Translations under genes and position numbers: made by a program
The notes under the pieces: generated by a model
Databases searched by the model: none
Seen by the model: the letters and a program-made list of their open reading frames with translations, nothing else
Told to the model about the DNA's origin: nothing
Shown: one piece after another, positions 37,297 through 50,647 of the stretch
How the letters are laid out: every line of letters starts with the position of its first letter
Numbering within the stretch: position 1 is the stretch's first letter
Origin: Auanema rhodensis
Lineage: Eukaryota; Nematoda; Chromadorea; Rhabditida; Rhabditidae
Length of the DNA stretch: 64,000 nt
Direction of reading: 5' to 3'
NCBI GenBank assembly: GCA_964057225.1
Contig: OZ059894.1
Coordinates: forward strand, 23,590,476 to 23,654,475

Positions 37297-39584
37297 GTGC
37301 ATGGTAACCATGACTTTGAAATTTACGTGAACTTTAATTTATGCTAATTAAATGTACACGTGATGTGCACTTGGTATGTGACTCGCTTCACGTGAAAGAT
37401 AAAGAGATGAGGTTTTCAAAATTAGATTCCCCATGTCCATATTAGTCTAAAAACAAATTTTTATTGATATTGGTGCATGGTAACCATGACTTTGAAATTT
37501 ACGTGAACTTTAATTTATGCTAATTAAATGTACACGTGATGTGCACTTGGTATGTAACTCGCTTCACGTGAAAGATAAAGAGATGCTGTTTTCAAAATTA
37601 GATTCCCCATGTCCATATTAGTCTAAAAACAAATTTTTATTGATATTGGTGCATGGTAACCATGACTTTGAAATTTACGTGAACTTTAATTTATGCTAAT
37701 TAAATGTACACGTGATGTGCACTTGGTATGTAACTCGCTTCACGTAAAAGATAAAGAGATGCGGTTTTCAAAATTAGATTCCCCATGTCCATATTAGTCT
37801 AAAAACAAATTTTTATTGATATTAATTCATGGTAACCATGATTTTGAAATTTACGTGAACTTTAATTTATGCTAATTAAATGTACACGTGATGTGCACTT
37901 GGTATGTAACTCGCTTCACGTAAAAGATAAAGAGATGCGGTTTTCAAAATTAGATTCCCCATGTCCATATTAGTCTAAAAACAAATTTTTATTGATATTG
38001 GTTCATGGTAACCATGACTTTGAAATTTACGTGAACTTTAATTTATGCTAATTAAATGTACACGTGATGTGCACTTGGTATGTAACTCGCTTCACGTGAA
38101 AGATAAAGAGATGCGGTTTTCAAAATTAGAATCCCCATGTCCATATTAGTCTAAAAACAAATTTTTATTGATATTAATTCATGGTAACCATGATTTTGAA
38201 ATTTACGTGAACTTTAATTTATGCTAATTAAATGTACACGTGATGTGCACTTGGTATGTAACTCGCTTCACGTGAAAGATAAAGAGATGCGGTTTTCAAA
38301 ATTAGATTTCTCATGTCCATATTAGTCTAAAAACAAATTTTTATTGATATTGGTGCATGGTAACCATGACTTTGAAATTTACGTGAACTTTAATTTATGC
38401 TAATTAAATGTACACGTGATGTGCACTTGGTATGTAACTCGCTTCACGTGAAAGATAAAGAGATGCGGTTTTCAAAATTAGATTCCCCATGTCCATATTA
38501 GTCTAAAAACAAATTTTTATTGATATTGGTGCATGGTAACCATGACTTTGAAATTTACGTGAACTTTAATTTATGCTAATTAAATGTACACGTGATGTGC
38601 ACTTGGTATGTGACTCGCTTCACGTGAAAGATAAAGAGATGAGGTTTTCAAAATTAGATTCCCCATGTCCATATTAGTCTAAAAACAAATTTTTATTGAT
38701 ATTGGTGCATGGTAACCATGACTTTGAAATTTACGTGAACTTTAATTTATGCTAATTAAATGTACACGTGATGTGCACTTGGTATGTAACTCGCTTCACG
38801 TGAAAGATAAAGAGATGCTGTTTTCAAAATTAGATTCCCCATGTCCATATTAGTCTAAAAACAAATTTTTATTGATATTGGTGCATGGTAACCATGACTT
38901 TGAAATTTACGTGAACTTTAATTTATGCTAATTAAATGTACACGTGATGTGCACTTGGTATGTAACTCGCTTCACGTAAAAGATAAAGAGATGCGGTTTT
39001 CAAAATTAGATTCCCCATGTCCATATTAGTCTAAAAACAAATTTTTATTGATATTAATTCATGGTAACCATGATTTTGAAATTTACGTGAACTTTAATTT
39101 ATGCTAATTAAATGTACACGTGATGTGCACTTGGTATGTAACTCGCTTCACGTAAAAGATAAAGAGATGCGGTTTTCAAAATTAGATTCCCCATGTCCAT
39201 ATTAGTCTAAAAACAAATTTTTATTGATATTGGTTCATGGTAACCATGACTTTGAAATTTACGTGAACTTTAATTTATGCTAATTAAATGTACACGTGAT
39301 GTGCACTTGGTATGTAACTCGCTTCACGTGAAAGATAAAGAGATGCGGTTTTCAAAATTAGAATCCCCATGTCCATATTAGTCTAAAAACAAATTTTTAT
39401 TGATATTAATTCATGGTAACCATGATTTTGAAATTTACGTGAACTTTAATTTATGCTAATTAAATGTACACGTGATGTGCACTTGGTATGTAACTCGCTT
39501 CACGTGAAAGATAAAGAGATGCGGTTTTCAAAATTAGATTTCTCATGTCCATATTAGTCTAAAAACAAATTTTTATTGATATTG
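37297..39584 (+). repeat. 7-unit HOR, 1232 bp, nearly two copies
   Basis: Order: ATGTGAC/GATGAGG (37297), GATGCTG (37473), GTAAAAG (37649), AATTC/GTAAAAG (37825), GTTC/GAATCC (38001), AATTC/TTTCTC (38177), plain (38353); the same order starts at 38529. The GATGAGG base at 37410 recurs at 38642 (1232 bp). In the second copy the plain unit after TTTCTC is replaced by the first 171-bp unit (39585). Confidence 0.9.
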
Positions 39585-39755
39585 GTGCATGGTAACCATG
39601 ACTTTGAAATTTACGTGAACTTTAATTTATGCTAATTAAATGTACACGTGCACTTGGTATGTAACTCGCTTCACGTGAAAGATAAAGAGATGCGGTTTTC
39701 AAAATTAGAATCCCCATGTCCATATTAGTCTAAAAACAAATTTTTATTGATATTG
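39585..39755 (+). repeat. 171-bp unit, copy 1 of 9
   Basis: CACGTGATGTGCACTT is shortened to CACGTGCACTT at 39650/39651: 5 bp are lost between two GTG direct repeats, as replication slippage would do. The CACGTG core survives and now overlaps GTGCAC. The unit ends GAATCC and follows an AATTC/TTTCTC unit. Confidence 0.95.
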
Positions 39756-41339
39756 GTGCATGGTAACCATGACTTTGAAATTTACGTGAACTTTAATTTA
39801 TGCTAATTAAATGTACACGTGATGTGCACTTGGTATGTAACTCGCTTCACGTGAAAGATAAAGAGATGCGGTTTTCAAAATTAGATTCCCCATGTCCATA
39901 TTAGTCTAAAAACAAATTTTTATTGATATTGGTGCATGGTAACCATGACTTTGAAATTTACGTGAACTTTAATTTATGCTAATTAAATGTACACGTGATG
40001 TGCACTTGGTATGTAACTCGCTTCACGTGAAAGATAAAGAGATGCGGTTTTCAAAATTAGATTTCTCATGTCCATATTAGTCTAAAAACAAATTTTTATT
40101 GATATTGGTGCATGGTAACCATGACTTTGAAATTTACGTGAACTTTAATTTATGCTAATTAAATGTACACGTGATGTGCACTTGGTATGTAACTCGCTTC
40201 ACGTGAAAGATAAAGAGATGCGGTTTTCAAAATTAGATTCCCCATGTCCATATTAGTCTAAAAACAAATTTTTATTGATATTGGTGCATGGTAACCATGA
40301 CTTTGAAATTTACGTGAACTTTAATTTATGCTAATTAAATGTACACGTGATGTGCACTTGGTATGTGACTCGCTTCACGTGAAAGATAAAGAGATGAGGT
40401 TTTCAAAATTAGATTCCCCATGTCCATATTAGTCTAAAAACAAATTTTTATTGATATTGGTGCATGGTAACCATGACTTTGAAATTTACGTGAACTTTAA
40501 TTTATGCTAATTAAATGTACACGTGATGTGCACTTGGTATGTAACTCGCTTCACGTGAAAGATAAAGAGATGCTGTTTTCAAAATTAGATTCCCCATGTC
40601 CATATTAGTCTAAAAACAAATTTTTATTGATATTGGTGCATGGTAACCATGACTTTGAAATTTACGTGAACTTTAATTTATGCTAATTAAATGTACACGT
40701 GATGTGCACTTGGTATGTAACTCGCTTCACGTAAAAGATAAAGAGATGCGGTTTTCAAAATTAGATTCCCCATGTCCATATTAGTCTAAAAACAAATTTT
40801 TATTGATATTAATTCATGGTAACCATGATTTTGAAATTTACGTGAACTTTAATTTATGCTAATTAAATGTACACGTGATGTGCACTTGGTATGTAACTCG
40901 CTTCACGTAAAAGATAAAGAGATGCGGTTTTCAAAATTAGATTCCCCATGTCCATATTAGTCTAAAAACAAATTTTTATTGATATTGGTTCATGGTAACC
41001 ATGACTTTGAAATTTACGTGAACTTTAATTTATGCTAATTAAATGTACACGTGATGTGCACTTGGTATGTAACTCGCTTCACGTGAAAGATAAAGAGATG
41101 CGGTTTTCAAAATTAGAATCCCCATGTCCATATTAGTCTAAAAACAAATTTTTATTGATATTAATTCATGGTAACCATGATTTTGAAATTTACGTGAACT
41201 TTAATTTATGCTAATTAAATGTACACGTGATGTGCACTTGGTATGTAACTCGCTTCACGTGAAAGATAAAGAGATGCGGTTTTCAAAATTAGATTTCTCA
41301 TGTCCATATTAGTCTAAAAACAAATTTTTATTGATATTG
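39585..41339 (+). repeat. 10-unit HOR, 1755 bp
   Basis: Order: 171-bp/GAATCC (39585), plain (39756), TTTCTC (39932), plain (40108), ATGTGAC/GATGAGG (40284), GATGCTG (40460), GTAAAAG (40636), AATTC/GTAAAAG (40812), GTTC/GAATCC (40988), AATTC/TTTCTC (41164). Length is 10 x 176 - 5. It is the 7-unit HOR of 37297 with three added units. Confidence 0.92.
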
Positions 41340-41510
41340 GTGCATGGTAACCATGACTTTGAAATTTACGTGAACTTTAATTTATGCTAATTAAATGTAC
41401 ACGTGCACTTGGTATGTAACTCGCTTCACGTGAAAGATAAAGAGATGCGGTTTTCAAAATTAGAATCCCCATGTCCATATTAGTCTAAAAACAAATTTTT
41501 ATTGATATTG
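41340..41510 (+). repeat. 171-bp unit, copy 2 of 9
   Basis: Junction at 41405/41406, 1755 bp after copy 1. GAATCC form, after an AATTC/TTTCTC unit. Confidence 0.95.
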
Positions 41511-43270
41511 GTGCATGGTAACCATGACTTTGAAATTTACGTGAACTTTAATTTATGCTAATTAAATGTACACGTGATGTGCACTTGGTATGTAACTCGC
41601 TTCACGTGAAAGATAAAGAGATGCGGTTTTCAAAATTAGATTCCCCATGTCCATATTAGTCTAAAAACAAATTTTTATTGATATTGGTGCATGGTAACCA
41701 TGACTTTGAAATTTACGTGAACTTTAATTTATGCTAATTAAATGTACACGTGATGTGCACTTGGTATGTAACTCGCTTCACGTGAAAGATAAAGAGATGC
41801 GGTTTTCAAAATTAGATTCCCCATGTCCATATTAGTCTAAAAACAAATTTTTATTGATATTGGTGCATGGTAACCATGACTTTGAAATTTACGTGAACTT
41901 TAATTTATGCTAATTAAATGTACACGTGATGTGCACTTGGTATGTAACTCGCTTCACGTGAAAGATAAAGAGATGCGGTTTTCAAAATTAGATTTCTCAT
42001 GTCCATATTAGTCTAAAAACAAATTTTTATTGATATTGGTGCATGGTAACCATGACTTTGAAATTTACGTGAACTTTAATTTATGCTAATTAAATGTACA
42101 CGTGATGTGCACTTGGTATGTAACTCGCTTCACGTGAAAGATAAAGAGATGCGGTTTTCAAAATTAGATTCCCCATGTCCATATTAGTCTAAAAACAAAT
42201 TTTTATTGATATTGGTGCATGGTAACCATGACTTTGAAATTTACGTGAACTTTAATTTATGCTAATTAAATGTACACGTGATGTGCACTTGGTATGTGAC
42301 TCGCTTCACGTGAAAGATAAAGAGATGAGGTTTTCAAAATTAGATTCCCCATGTCCATATTAGTCTAAAAACAAATTTTTATTGATATTGGTGCATGGTA
42401 ACCATGACTTTGAAATTTACGTGAACTTTAATTTATGCTAATTAAATGTACACGTGATGTGCACTTGGTATGTAACTCGCTTCACGTGAAAGATAAAGAG
42501 ATGCTGTTTTCAAAATTAGATTCCCCATGTCCATATTAGTCTAAAAACAAATTTTTATTGATATTGGTGCATGGTAACCATGACTTTGAAATTTACGTGA
42601 ACTTTAATTTATGCTAATTAAATGTACACGTGATGTGCACTTGGTATGTAACTCGCTTCACGTAAAAGATAAAGAGATGCGGTTTTCAAAATTAGATTCC
42701 CCATGTCCATATTAGTCTAAAAACAAATTTTTATTGATATTAATTCATGGTAACCATGATTTTGAAATTTACGTGAACTTTAATTTATGCTAATTAAATG
42801 TACACGTGATGTGCACTTGGTATGTAACTCGCTTCACGTAAAAGATAAAGAGATGCGGTTTTCAAAATTAGATTCCCCATGTCCATATTAGTCTAAAAAC
42901 AAATTTTTATTGATATTGGTTCATGGTAACCATGACTTTGAAATTTACGTGAACTTTAATTTATGCTAATTAAATGTACACGTGATGTGCACTTGGTATG
43001 TAACTCGCTTCACGTGAAAGATAAAGAGATGCGGTTTTCAAAATTAGAATCCCCATGTCCATATTAGTCTAAAAACAAATTTTTATTGATATTAATTCAT
43101 GGTAACCATGATTTTGAAATTTACGTGAACTTTAATTTATGCTAATTAAATGTACACGTGATGTGCACTTGGTATGTAACTCGCTTCACGTGAAAGATAA
43201 AGAGATGCGGTTTTCAAAATTAGATTTCTCATGTCCATATTAGTCTAAAAACAAATTTTTATTGATATTG
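41340..43270 (+). repeat. 11-unit HOR, 1931 bp
   Basis: Same marker order as the 10-unit copy, with one extra plain unit between the 171-bp unit (41340) and the TTTCTC unit (41863). The next 171-bp unit starts at 43271. The length difference of exactly 176 bp fits a one-unit slippage or unequal exchange. Confidence 0.92.
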
Positions 43271-43441
43271 GTGCATGGTAACCATGACTTTGAAATTTAC
43301 GTGAACTTTAATTTATGCTAATTAAATGTACACGTGCACTTGGTATGTAACTCGCTTCACGTGAAAGATAAAGAGATGCGGTTTTCAAAATTAGAATCCC
43401 CATGTCCATATTAGTCTAAAAACAAATTTTTATTGATATTG
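43271..43441 (+). repeat. 171-bp unit, copy 3 of 9
   Basis: Junction at 43336/43337, 1931 bp after copy 2. GAATCC form, after an AATTC/TTTCTC unit. Confidence 0.95.
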
Positions 43442-44673
43442 GTGCATGGTAACCATGACTTTGAAATTTACGTGAACTTTAATTTATGCTAATTAAATGT
43501 ACACGTGATGTGCACTTGGTATGTAACTCGCTTCACGTGAAAGATAAAGAGATGCGGTTTTCAAAATTAGATTCCCCATGTCCATATTAGTCTAAAAACA
43601 AATTTTTATTGATATTGGTGCATGGTAACCATGACTTTGAAATTTACGTGAACTTTAATTTATGCTAATTAAATGTACACGTGATGTGCACTTGGTATGT
43701 AACTCGCTTCACGTGAAAGATAAAGAGATGCGGTTTTCAAAATTAGATTTCTCATGTCCATATTAGTCTAAAAACAAATTTTTATTGATATTGGTGCATG
43801 GTAACCATGACTTTGAAATTTACGTGAACTTTAATTTATGCTAATTAAATGTACACGTGATGTGCACTTGGTATGTAACTCGCTTCACGTGAAAGATAAA
43901 GAGATGCGGTTTTCAAAATTAGATTCCCCATGTCCATATTAGTCTAAAAACAAATTTTTATTGATATTGGTGCATGGTAACCATGACTTTGAAATTTACG
44001 TGAACTTTAATTTATGCTAATTAAATGTACACGTGATGTGCACTTGGTATGTAACTCGCTTCACGTGAAAGATAAAGAGATGCGGTTTTCAAAATTAGAT
44101 TCCCCATGTCCATATTAGTCGAAAAACAAATTTTTATTGATATTGGTTCATGGTAACCATGACTTTGAAATTTACGTGAACTTTAATTTATGCTAATTAA
44201 ATGTGCACGTGATGTGCACTTGGTATGTAACTCGCTTCACGTGAAAGATAAAAAGATGCGGTTTTCAGAATTAGATTCCCCATGTCCATATTAGTCTAAA
44301 AACAAATTTTTATTGATATTGGTTCATGGTAACCATGACTTTGAAATTTACGTGAACTTTAATTTATGCTAATTAAATGTACACGTGATGTGCACTTGGT
44401 ATGTAACTCGCTTCACGTGAAAGATAAAGAGATGCGGTTTTCAAAATTAGAATCCCCATGTCCATATTAGTCTAAAAACAAATTTTTATTGATATTAATT
44501 CATGGTAACCATGATTTTGAAATTTACGTGAACTTTAATTTATGCTAATTAAATGTACACGTGATGTGCACTTGGTATGTAACTCGCTTCACGTGAAAGA
44601 TAAAGAGATGCGGTTTTCAAAATTAGATTTCTCATGTCCATATTAGTCTAAAAACAAATTTTTATTGATATTG
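43271..44673 (+). repeat. 8-unit HOR, 1403 bp
   Basis: Order: 171-bp/GAATCC (43271), plain, TTTCTC (43618), plain, GTCGAA (43970), GTTC/TGTGCACG/AAAAAG/CAGAATT (44146), GTTC/GAATCC (44322), AATTC/TTTCTC (44498). The GATGAGG-GATGCTG-GTAAAAG stretch of the longer HORs is replaced by the GTCGAA cassette head. Confidence 0.9.
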
Positions 44674-44844
44674 GTGCATGGTAACCATGACTTTGAAATT
44701 TACGTGAACTTTAATTTATGCTAATTAAATGTACACGTGCACTTGGTATGTAACTCGCTTCACGTGAAAGATAAAGAGATGCGGTTTTCAAAATTAGAAT
44801 CCCCATGTCCATATTAGTCTAAAAACAAATTTTTATTGATATTG
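44674..44844 (+). repeat. 171-bp unit, copy 4 of 9
   Basis: Junction at 44739/44740, 1403 bp after copy 3. First copy preceded by the full GTCGAA cassette. Confidence 0.95.
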
Positions 44845-46604
44845 GTGCATGGTAACCATGACTTTGAAATTTACGTGAACTTTAATTTATGCTAATTAAA
44901 TGTACACGTGATGTGCACTTGGTATGTAACTCGCTTCACGTGAAAGATAAAGAGATGCGGTTTTCAAAATTAGATTCCCCATGTCCATATTAGTCTAAAA
45001 ACAAATTTTTATTGATATTGGTGCATGGTAACCATGACTTTGAAATTTACGTGAACTTTAATTTATGCTAATTAAATGTACACGTGATGTGCACTTGGTA
45101 TGTAACTCGCTTCACGTGAAAGATAAAGAGATGCGGTTTTCAAAATTAGATTTCTCATGTCCATATTAGTCTAAAAACAAATTTTTATTGATATTGGTGC
45201 ATGGTAACCATGACTTTGAAATTTACGTGAACTTTAATTTATGCTAATTAAATGTACACGTGATGTGCACTTGGTATGTAACTCGCTTCACGTGAAAGAT
45301 AAAGAGATGCGGTTTTCAAAATTAGAATCCCCATGTCCATATTAGTCTAAAAACAAATTTTTATTGATATTGGTGCATGGTAACCATGACTTTGAAATTT
45401 ACGTGAACTTTAATTTATGCTAATTAAATGTACACGTGATGTGCACTTGGTATGTAACTCGCTTCACGTGAAAGATAAAGAGATGCGGTTTTCAAAATTA
45501 GATTCCCCATGTCCATATTAGTCTAAAAACAAATTTTTATTGATATTGGTGCATGGTAACCATGACTTTGAAATTTACGTGAACTTTAATTTATGCTAAT
45601 TAAATGTACACGTGATGTGCACTTGGTATGTAACTCGCTTCACGTGAAAGATAAAGAGATGCGGTTTTCAAAATTAGATTTCTCATGTCCATATTAGTCT
45701 AAAAACAAATTTTTATTGATATTGGTGCATGGTAACCATGACTTTGAAATTTACGTGAACTTTAATTTATGCTAATTAAATGTACACGTGATGTGCACTT
45801 GGTATGTAACTCGCTTCACGTGAAAGATAAAGAGATGCGGTTTTCAAAATTAGATTCCCCATGTCCATATTAGTCTAAAAACAAATTTTTATTGATATTG
45901 GTGCATGGTAACCATGACTTTGAAATTTACGTGAACTTTAATTTATGCTAATTAAATGTACACGTGATGTGCACTTGGTATGTAACTCGCTTCACGTGAA
46001 AGATAAAGAGATGCGGTTTTCAAAATTAGATTCCCCATGTCCATATTAGTCGAAAAACAAATTTTTATTGATATTGGTTCATGGTAACCATGACTTTGAA
46101 ATTTACGTGAACTTTAATTTATGCTAATTAAATGTGCACGTGATGTGCACTTGGTATGTAACTCGCTTCACGTGAAAGATAAAAAGATGCGGTTTTCAGA
46201 ATTAGATTCCCCATGTCCATATTAGTCTAAAAACAAATTTTTATTGATATTGGTTCATGGTAACCATGACTTTGAAATTTACGTGAACTTTAATTTATGC
46301 TAATTAAATGTACACGTGATGTGCACTTGGTATGTAACTCGCTTCACGTGAAAGATAAAGAGATGCGGTTTTCAAAATTAGAATCCCCATGTCCATATTA
46401 GTCTAAAAACAAATTTTTATTGATATTAATTCATGGTAACCATGATTTTGAAATTTACGTGAACTTTAATTTATGCTAATTAAATGTACACGTGATGTGC
46501 ACTTGGTATGTAACTCGCTTCACGTGAAAGATAAAGAGATGCGGTTTTCAAAATTAGATTTCTCATGTCCATATTAGTCTAAAAACAAATTTTTATTGAT
46601 ATTG
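44674..46604 (+). repeat. 11-unit HOR, 1931 bp, cassette type
   Basis: Same as the 1403-bp HOR plus three units: GAATCC (45201), plain (45377) and TTTCTC (45553) repeat the early part of the HOR. The GTCGAA base moves from 44121 to 46052 (1931 bp). It ends with the 171-bp unit at 46605. Confidence 0.88.
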
Positions 46605-46775
46605 GTGCATGGTAACCATGACTTTGAAATTTACGTGAACTTTAATTTATGCTAATTAAATGTACACGTGCACTTGGTATGTAACTCGCTTCACGTGAAA
46701 GATAAAGAGATGCGGTTTTCAAAATTAGATTCCCCATGTCCATATTAGTCTAAAAACAAATTTTTATTGATATTG
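46605..46775 (+). repeat. 171-bp unit, copy 5 of 9
   Basis: Junction at 46670/46671. Unlike the others it ends GATTCC, not GAATCC, so the deletion and the GAATCC marker have been separated here. Confidence 0.95.
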
Positions 46776-49700
46776 GTGCATGGTAACCATGACTTTGAAA
46801 TTTACGTGAACTTTAATTTATGCTAATTAAATGTACACGTGATGTGCACTTGGTATGTAACTCGCTTCACGTGAAAGATAAAGAGATGCGGTTTTCAAAA
46901 TTAGATTCCCCATGTCCATATTAGTCTAAAAACAAATTTTTATTGATATTGGTGCATGGTAACCATGACTTTAAAATTTACGTGAACTTTAATTTATGCT
47001 AATTAAATGTACACGTGATGTGCACTTGGTATGTAACTCGCTTCACGTGAAAGATAAAGAGATGCGGTTTTCACAATTAGATTCCCCATGTCCATATTAG
47101 TCTAAAAACAAATTTTTATTGATATTGGTGCATGGTAACCATGACTTTGAAATTTACGTGAACTTTAATTTATGCTAATTAAATGTACACGTGATGTGCA
47201 CTTGGTATGTAACTCGCTTCAAGTGAAAGATAAAGAGATGCGGTTTTCAAAATTAGATTCCCCATGTCCATATTAGTCTAAAAACAAATTTTTATTGATA
47301 TTGGTGCATGGTAACCATGACTTTGAAATTTACGTGAACTTTAATTTATGCTAATTAAATGTACACGTGATGTGCACTTGGTATGTAACTCGCTTCACGT
47401 GAAAGATAAAGAGATGCGGTTTTCAAAATTAGATTCCCCATGTCCATATTAGTCTAAAAACAAATTTTTATTGAAATTGGTTCATGGTAACCATGTCTTT
47501 GAAATTTACGTGAACTTTAATTTATGCTAATTAAATGTACACGTGATGTGCACTTGGTATGTAACTCGCTTCACGTGAAAGATAAAGAGATGCGGTTTTC
47601 AAAATTAGATTCCCCATGTCCATATTAGTCTAAAAACAAATTTTTATTGATATTGGTTCATGGTAACCATGACTTTGAAATTTACGTGAACTTTAATTTA
47701 TGCTAATTAAATGTACACGTGATGTGCACTTGGTATGTAACTCGCTTCACGTGAAAGATAAAGAGATGCGGTTTTCAAAATTAGATTCCCCATGTCCATA
47801 TTAGTCTAAAAACAAATTTTTATTGATATTGGTGCATGGTAACCATGACTTTGAAATTTACGTGAACTTTAATTTATGCTAATTAAATGTACACGTGATG
47901 TGCACTTGGTATGTAACTCGCTTCACGTAAAAGATAAAGAGATGCGGTTTTCAAAATTAGATTCCCCATGTCCATATTAGTCTAAAAACAAATTTTTATT
48001 GATATTGGTGCATGGTAACCATGACTTTGAAATTTACGTGAACTTTAATTTATGCTAATTAAATGTACACGTGATGTGCACTTGGTATGTAACTCGCTTC
48101 ACGTGAAAGATAAAGAGATGCGGTTTTCAAAATTAGATTCCCCATGTCCATATTAGTCGAAAAACAAATTTTTATTGATATTGGTGCATGGTAACCATGA
48201 CTTTGAAATTTACGTGAACTTTAATTTATGCTAATTAAATGTACACGTGATGTGCACTTGGTATGTAACTCGCTTCACGTAAAAGATAAAGAGATGCGGT
48301 TTTCAAAATTAGATTCCCCATGTCCATATTAGTCTAAAAACAAATTTTTATTGATATTGGTGCATGGTAACCATGACTTTGAAATTTACGTGAACTTTAA
48401 TTTATGCTAATTAAATGTACACGTGATGTGCACTTGGTATGTAACTCGCTTCACGTGAAAGATAAAGAGATGCGGTTTTCAAAATTAGATTCCCCATGTC
48501 CATATTAGTCGAAAAACAAATTTTTATTGATATTGGTTCATGGTAACCATGACTTTGAAATTTACGTGAACTTTAATTTATGCTAATTAAATGTGCACGT
48601 GATGTGCACTTGGTATGTAACTCGCTTCACGTGAAAGATAAAAAGATGCGGTTTTCAGAATTAGATTCCCCATGTCCATATTAGTCTAAAAACAAATTTT
48701 TATTGATATTGGTTCATGGTAACCATGACTTTGAAATTTACGTGAACTTTAATTTATGCTAATTAAATGTACACGTGATGTGCACTTGGTATGTAACTCG
48801 CTTCACGTGAAAGATAAAGAGATGCGGTTTTCAAAATTAGAATCCCCATGTCCATATTAGTCTAAAAACAAATTTTTATTGATATTAATTCATGGTAACC
48901 ATGATTTTGAAATTTACGTGAACTTTAATTTATGCTAATTAAATGTACACGTGATGTGCACTTGGTATGTAACTCGCTTCACGTGAAAGATAAAGAGATG
49001 CGGTTTTCAAAATTAGATTCCCCATGTCCATATTAGTCTAAAAACAAATTTTTATTGATATTGGTGCATGGTAACCATGATTTTGAAATTTACGTGAACT
49101 TTAATTTATGCTAATTAAATGTACACGTGATGTGCACTTGGTATGTAACTCGCTTCACGTGAAAGATAAAGAGAAGCGGTTTTCAAAATTAGATTTCTCA
49201 TGTCCATATTAGTCTAAAAACAAATTTTTATTGATATTGGTGCATGGTAACCATGACTTTGAAATTTACGTGAACTTTAATTTATGCTAATTAAATGTAC
49301 ACGTGATGTGCACTTGGTATGTAACTCGCTTCACGTGAAAGATAAAGAGATGCGGTTTTCAAAATTAGATTCCCCATGTCCATATTAGTCTAAAAACAAA
49401 TTTTTATTGATATTGGTGCATGGTAACCATGACTTTGAAATTTACGTGAACTTTAATTTATGCTAATTAAATGTACACGTGATGTGCACTTGGTATGTAA
49501 CTCGCTTCACGTGAAAGATAAAGAGATGCGGTTTTCAAAATTAGATTCCCCATGTCCATATTAGTCTAAAAACAAATTTTTATTGATATTAATTCATGAT
49601 AACCATGATTTTGAAATTTACGTGAACTTTAATTTATGCTAATTAAATGTACACGTGATGTGCACTTGGTATGTAACTCGCTTCACGTGAAAGATAAAGA

Positions 49701-50647
49701 GATGCGGTTTTCAAAATTAGATTCCCCATGTCCATATTAGTCTAAAAACATTTTTTTATTGATATTGGTGCATGGTAACCATGACTTTGAAATTTACGTG
49801 AACTTTAATTTATGCTAATTAAATGTACACGTGATGTGCACTTGGTATGTAACTCGCTTCACGTGAAAGATAAAGAGATGCGGTTTTCAAAATTAGATTC
49901 CCCATGTCCATATTAGTCTAAAAACAAATTTTTATTGATATTGGTGCATGGTAACCATGACTTTGAAATTTACGTGAACTTTAATTTATGCTAATTAAAT
50001 GTACACGTGATGTGCACTTGGTACGTAACTCGCTTCACGTGAAAGATAAAGAGATGCGGTTTTCAAAATTAGATTCCCCATGTCCATATTAGTCTAAAAA
50101 CAAATTTTTATTGATATTGGTGCATGGTAACCATGACTTTGAAATTTACGTGAACTTTAATTTATGCTAATTAAATGTACACGTGATGTGCACTTGGTAT
50201 GTAACTCGCTTCACGGGAAAGATAAAGAGATGCGGTTTTCAAAATTAGATTCCCCATGTCCATATTAGTCTAAAAACAAATTTTTATTGATATTGGTGCA
50301 TGGTAACCATGACTTTGAAATTTACGTGAACTTTAATTTATGCTAATTAAATGTACACGTGATGTGCACTTGGTATGTAACTCGCTTCACGTGAAAGATA
50401 AAGAGATGAGGTTTTCAAAATTAGATTCCCCATGTCCATATTAGTCTAAAAACAAATTTTTATTGATATTGGTGCATGGTAACCATGACTTTGAAATTTA
50501 CGTGAACTTTAATTTATGCTAATTAAATGTACACGTGATGTGCACTTGGTATGTAACTCGCTTCACGTGAAAGATAAAGAGATGCGGTTTTCAAAATTAG
50601 ATTCCCCATGTCCATATTAGTCTAAAAACAAATTTTTATTGATATTG
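46605..50647 (+). repeat. Mixed block with two cassette heads
   Basis: After the 171-bp unit come units with CACAATT (46952), TTCAAGTG (47128), AAATTGG (end of 47304) and GTC (47480), then a two-unit duplication GTAAAAG, GTCGAA (47832/48008 and 48184/48360) and a full cassette (48360-49063). Private changes: GAGAAGCGG (49064), CATGATAACC (49592), AA-to-TT near 49751, GTACGTAAC (49944), CACGGGAAAG (50120), GATGAGG without its usual neighbour (50296). Confidence 0.8.

Noticed and set aside
39585-39755. Alpha satellite, from the 171-bp unit length
   Set aside because: The length is a coincidence from a 5-bp deletion in a 176-bp unit, and the sequence does not resemble alphoid DNA as I know it.
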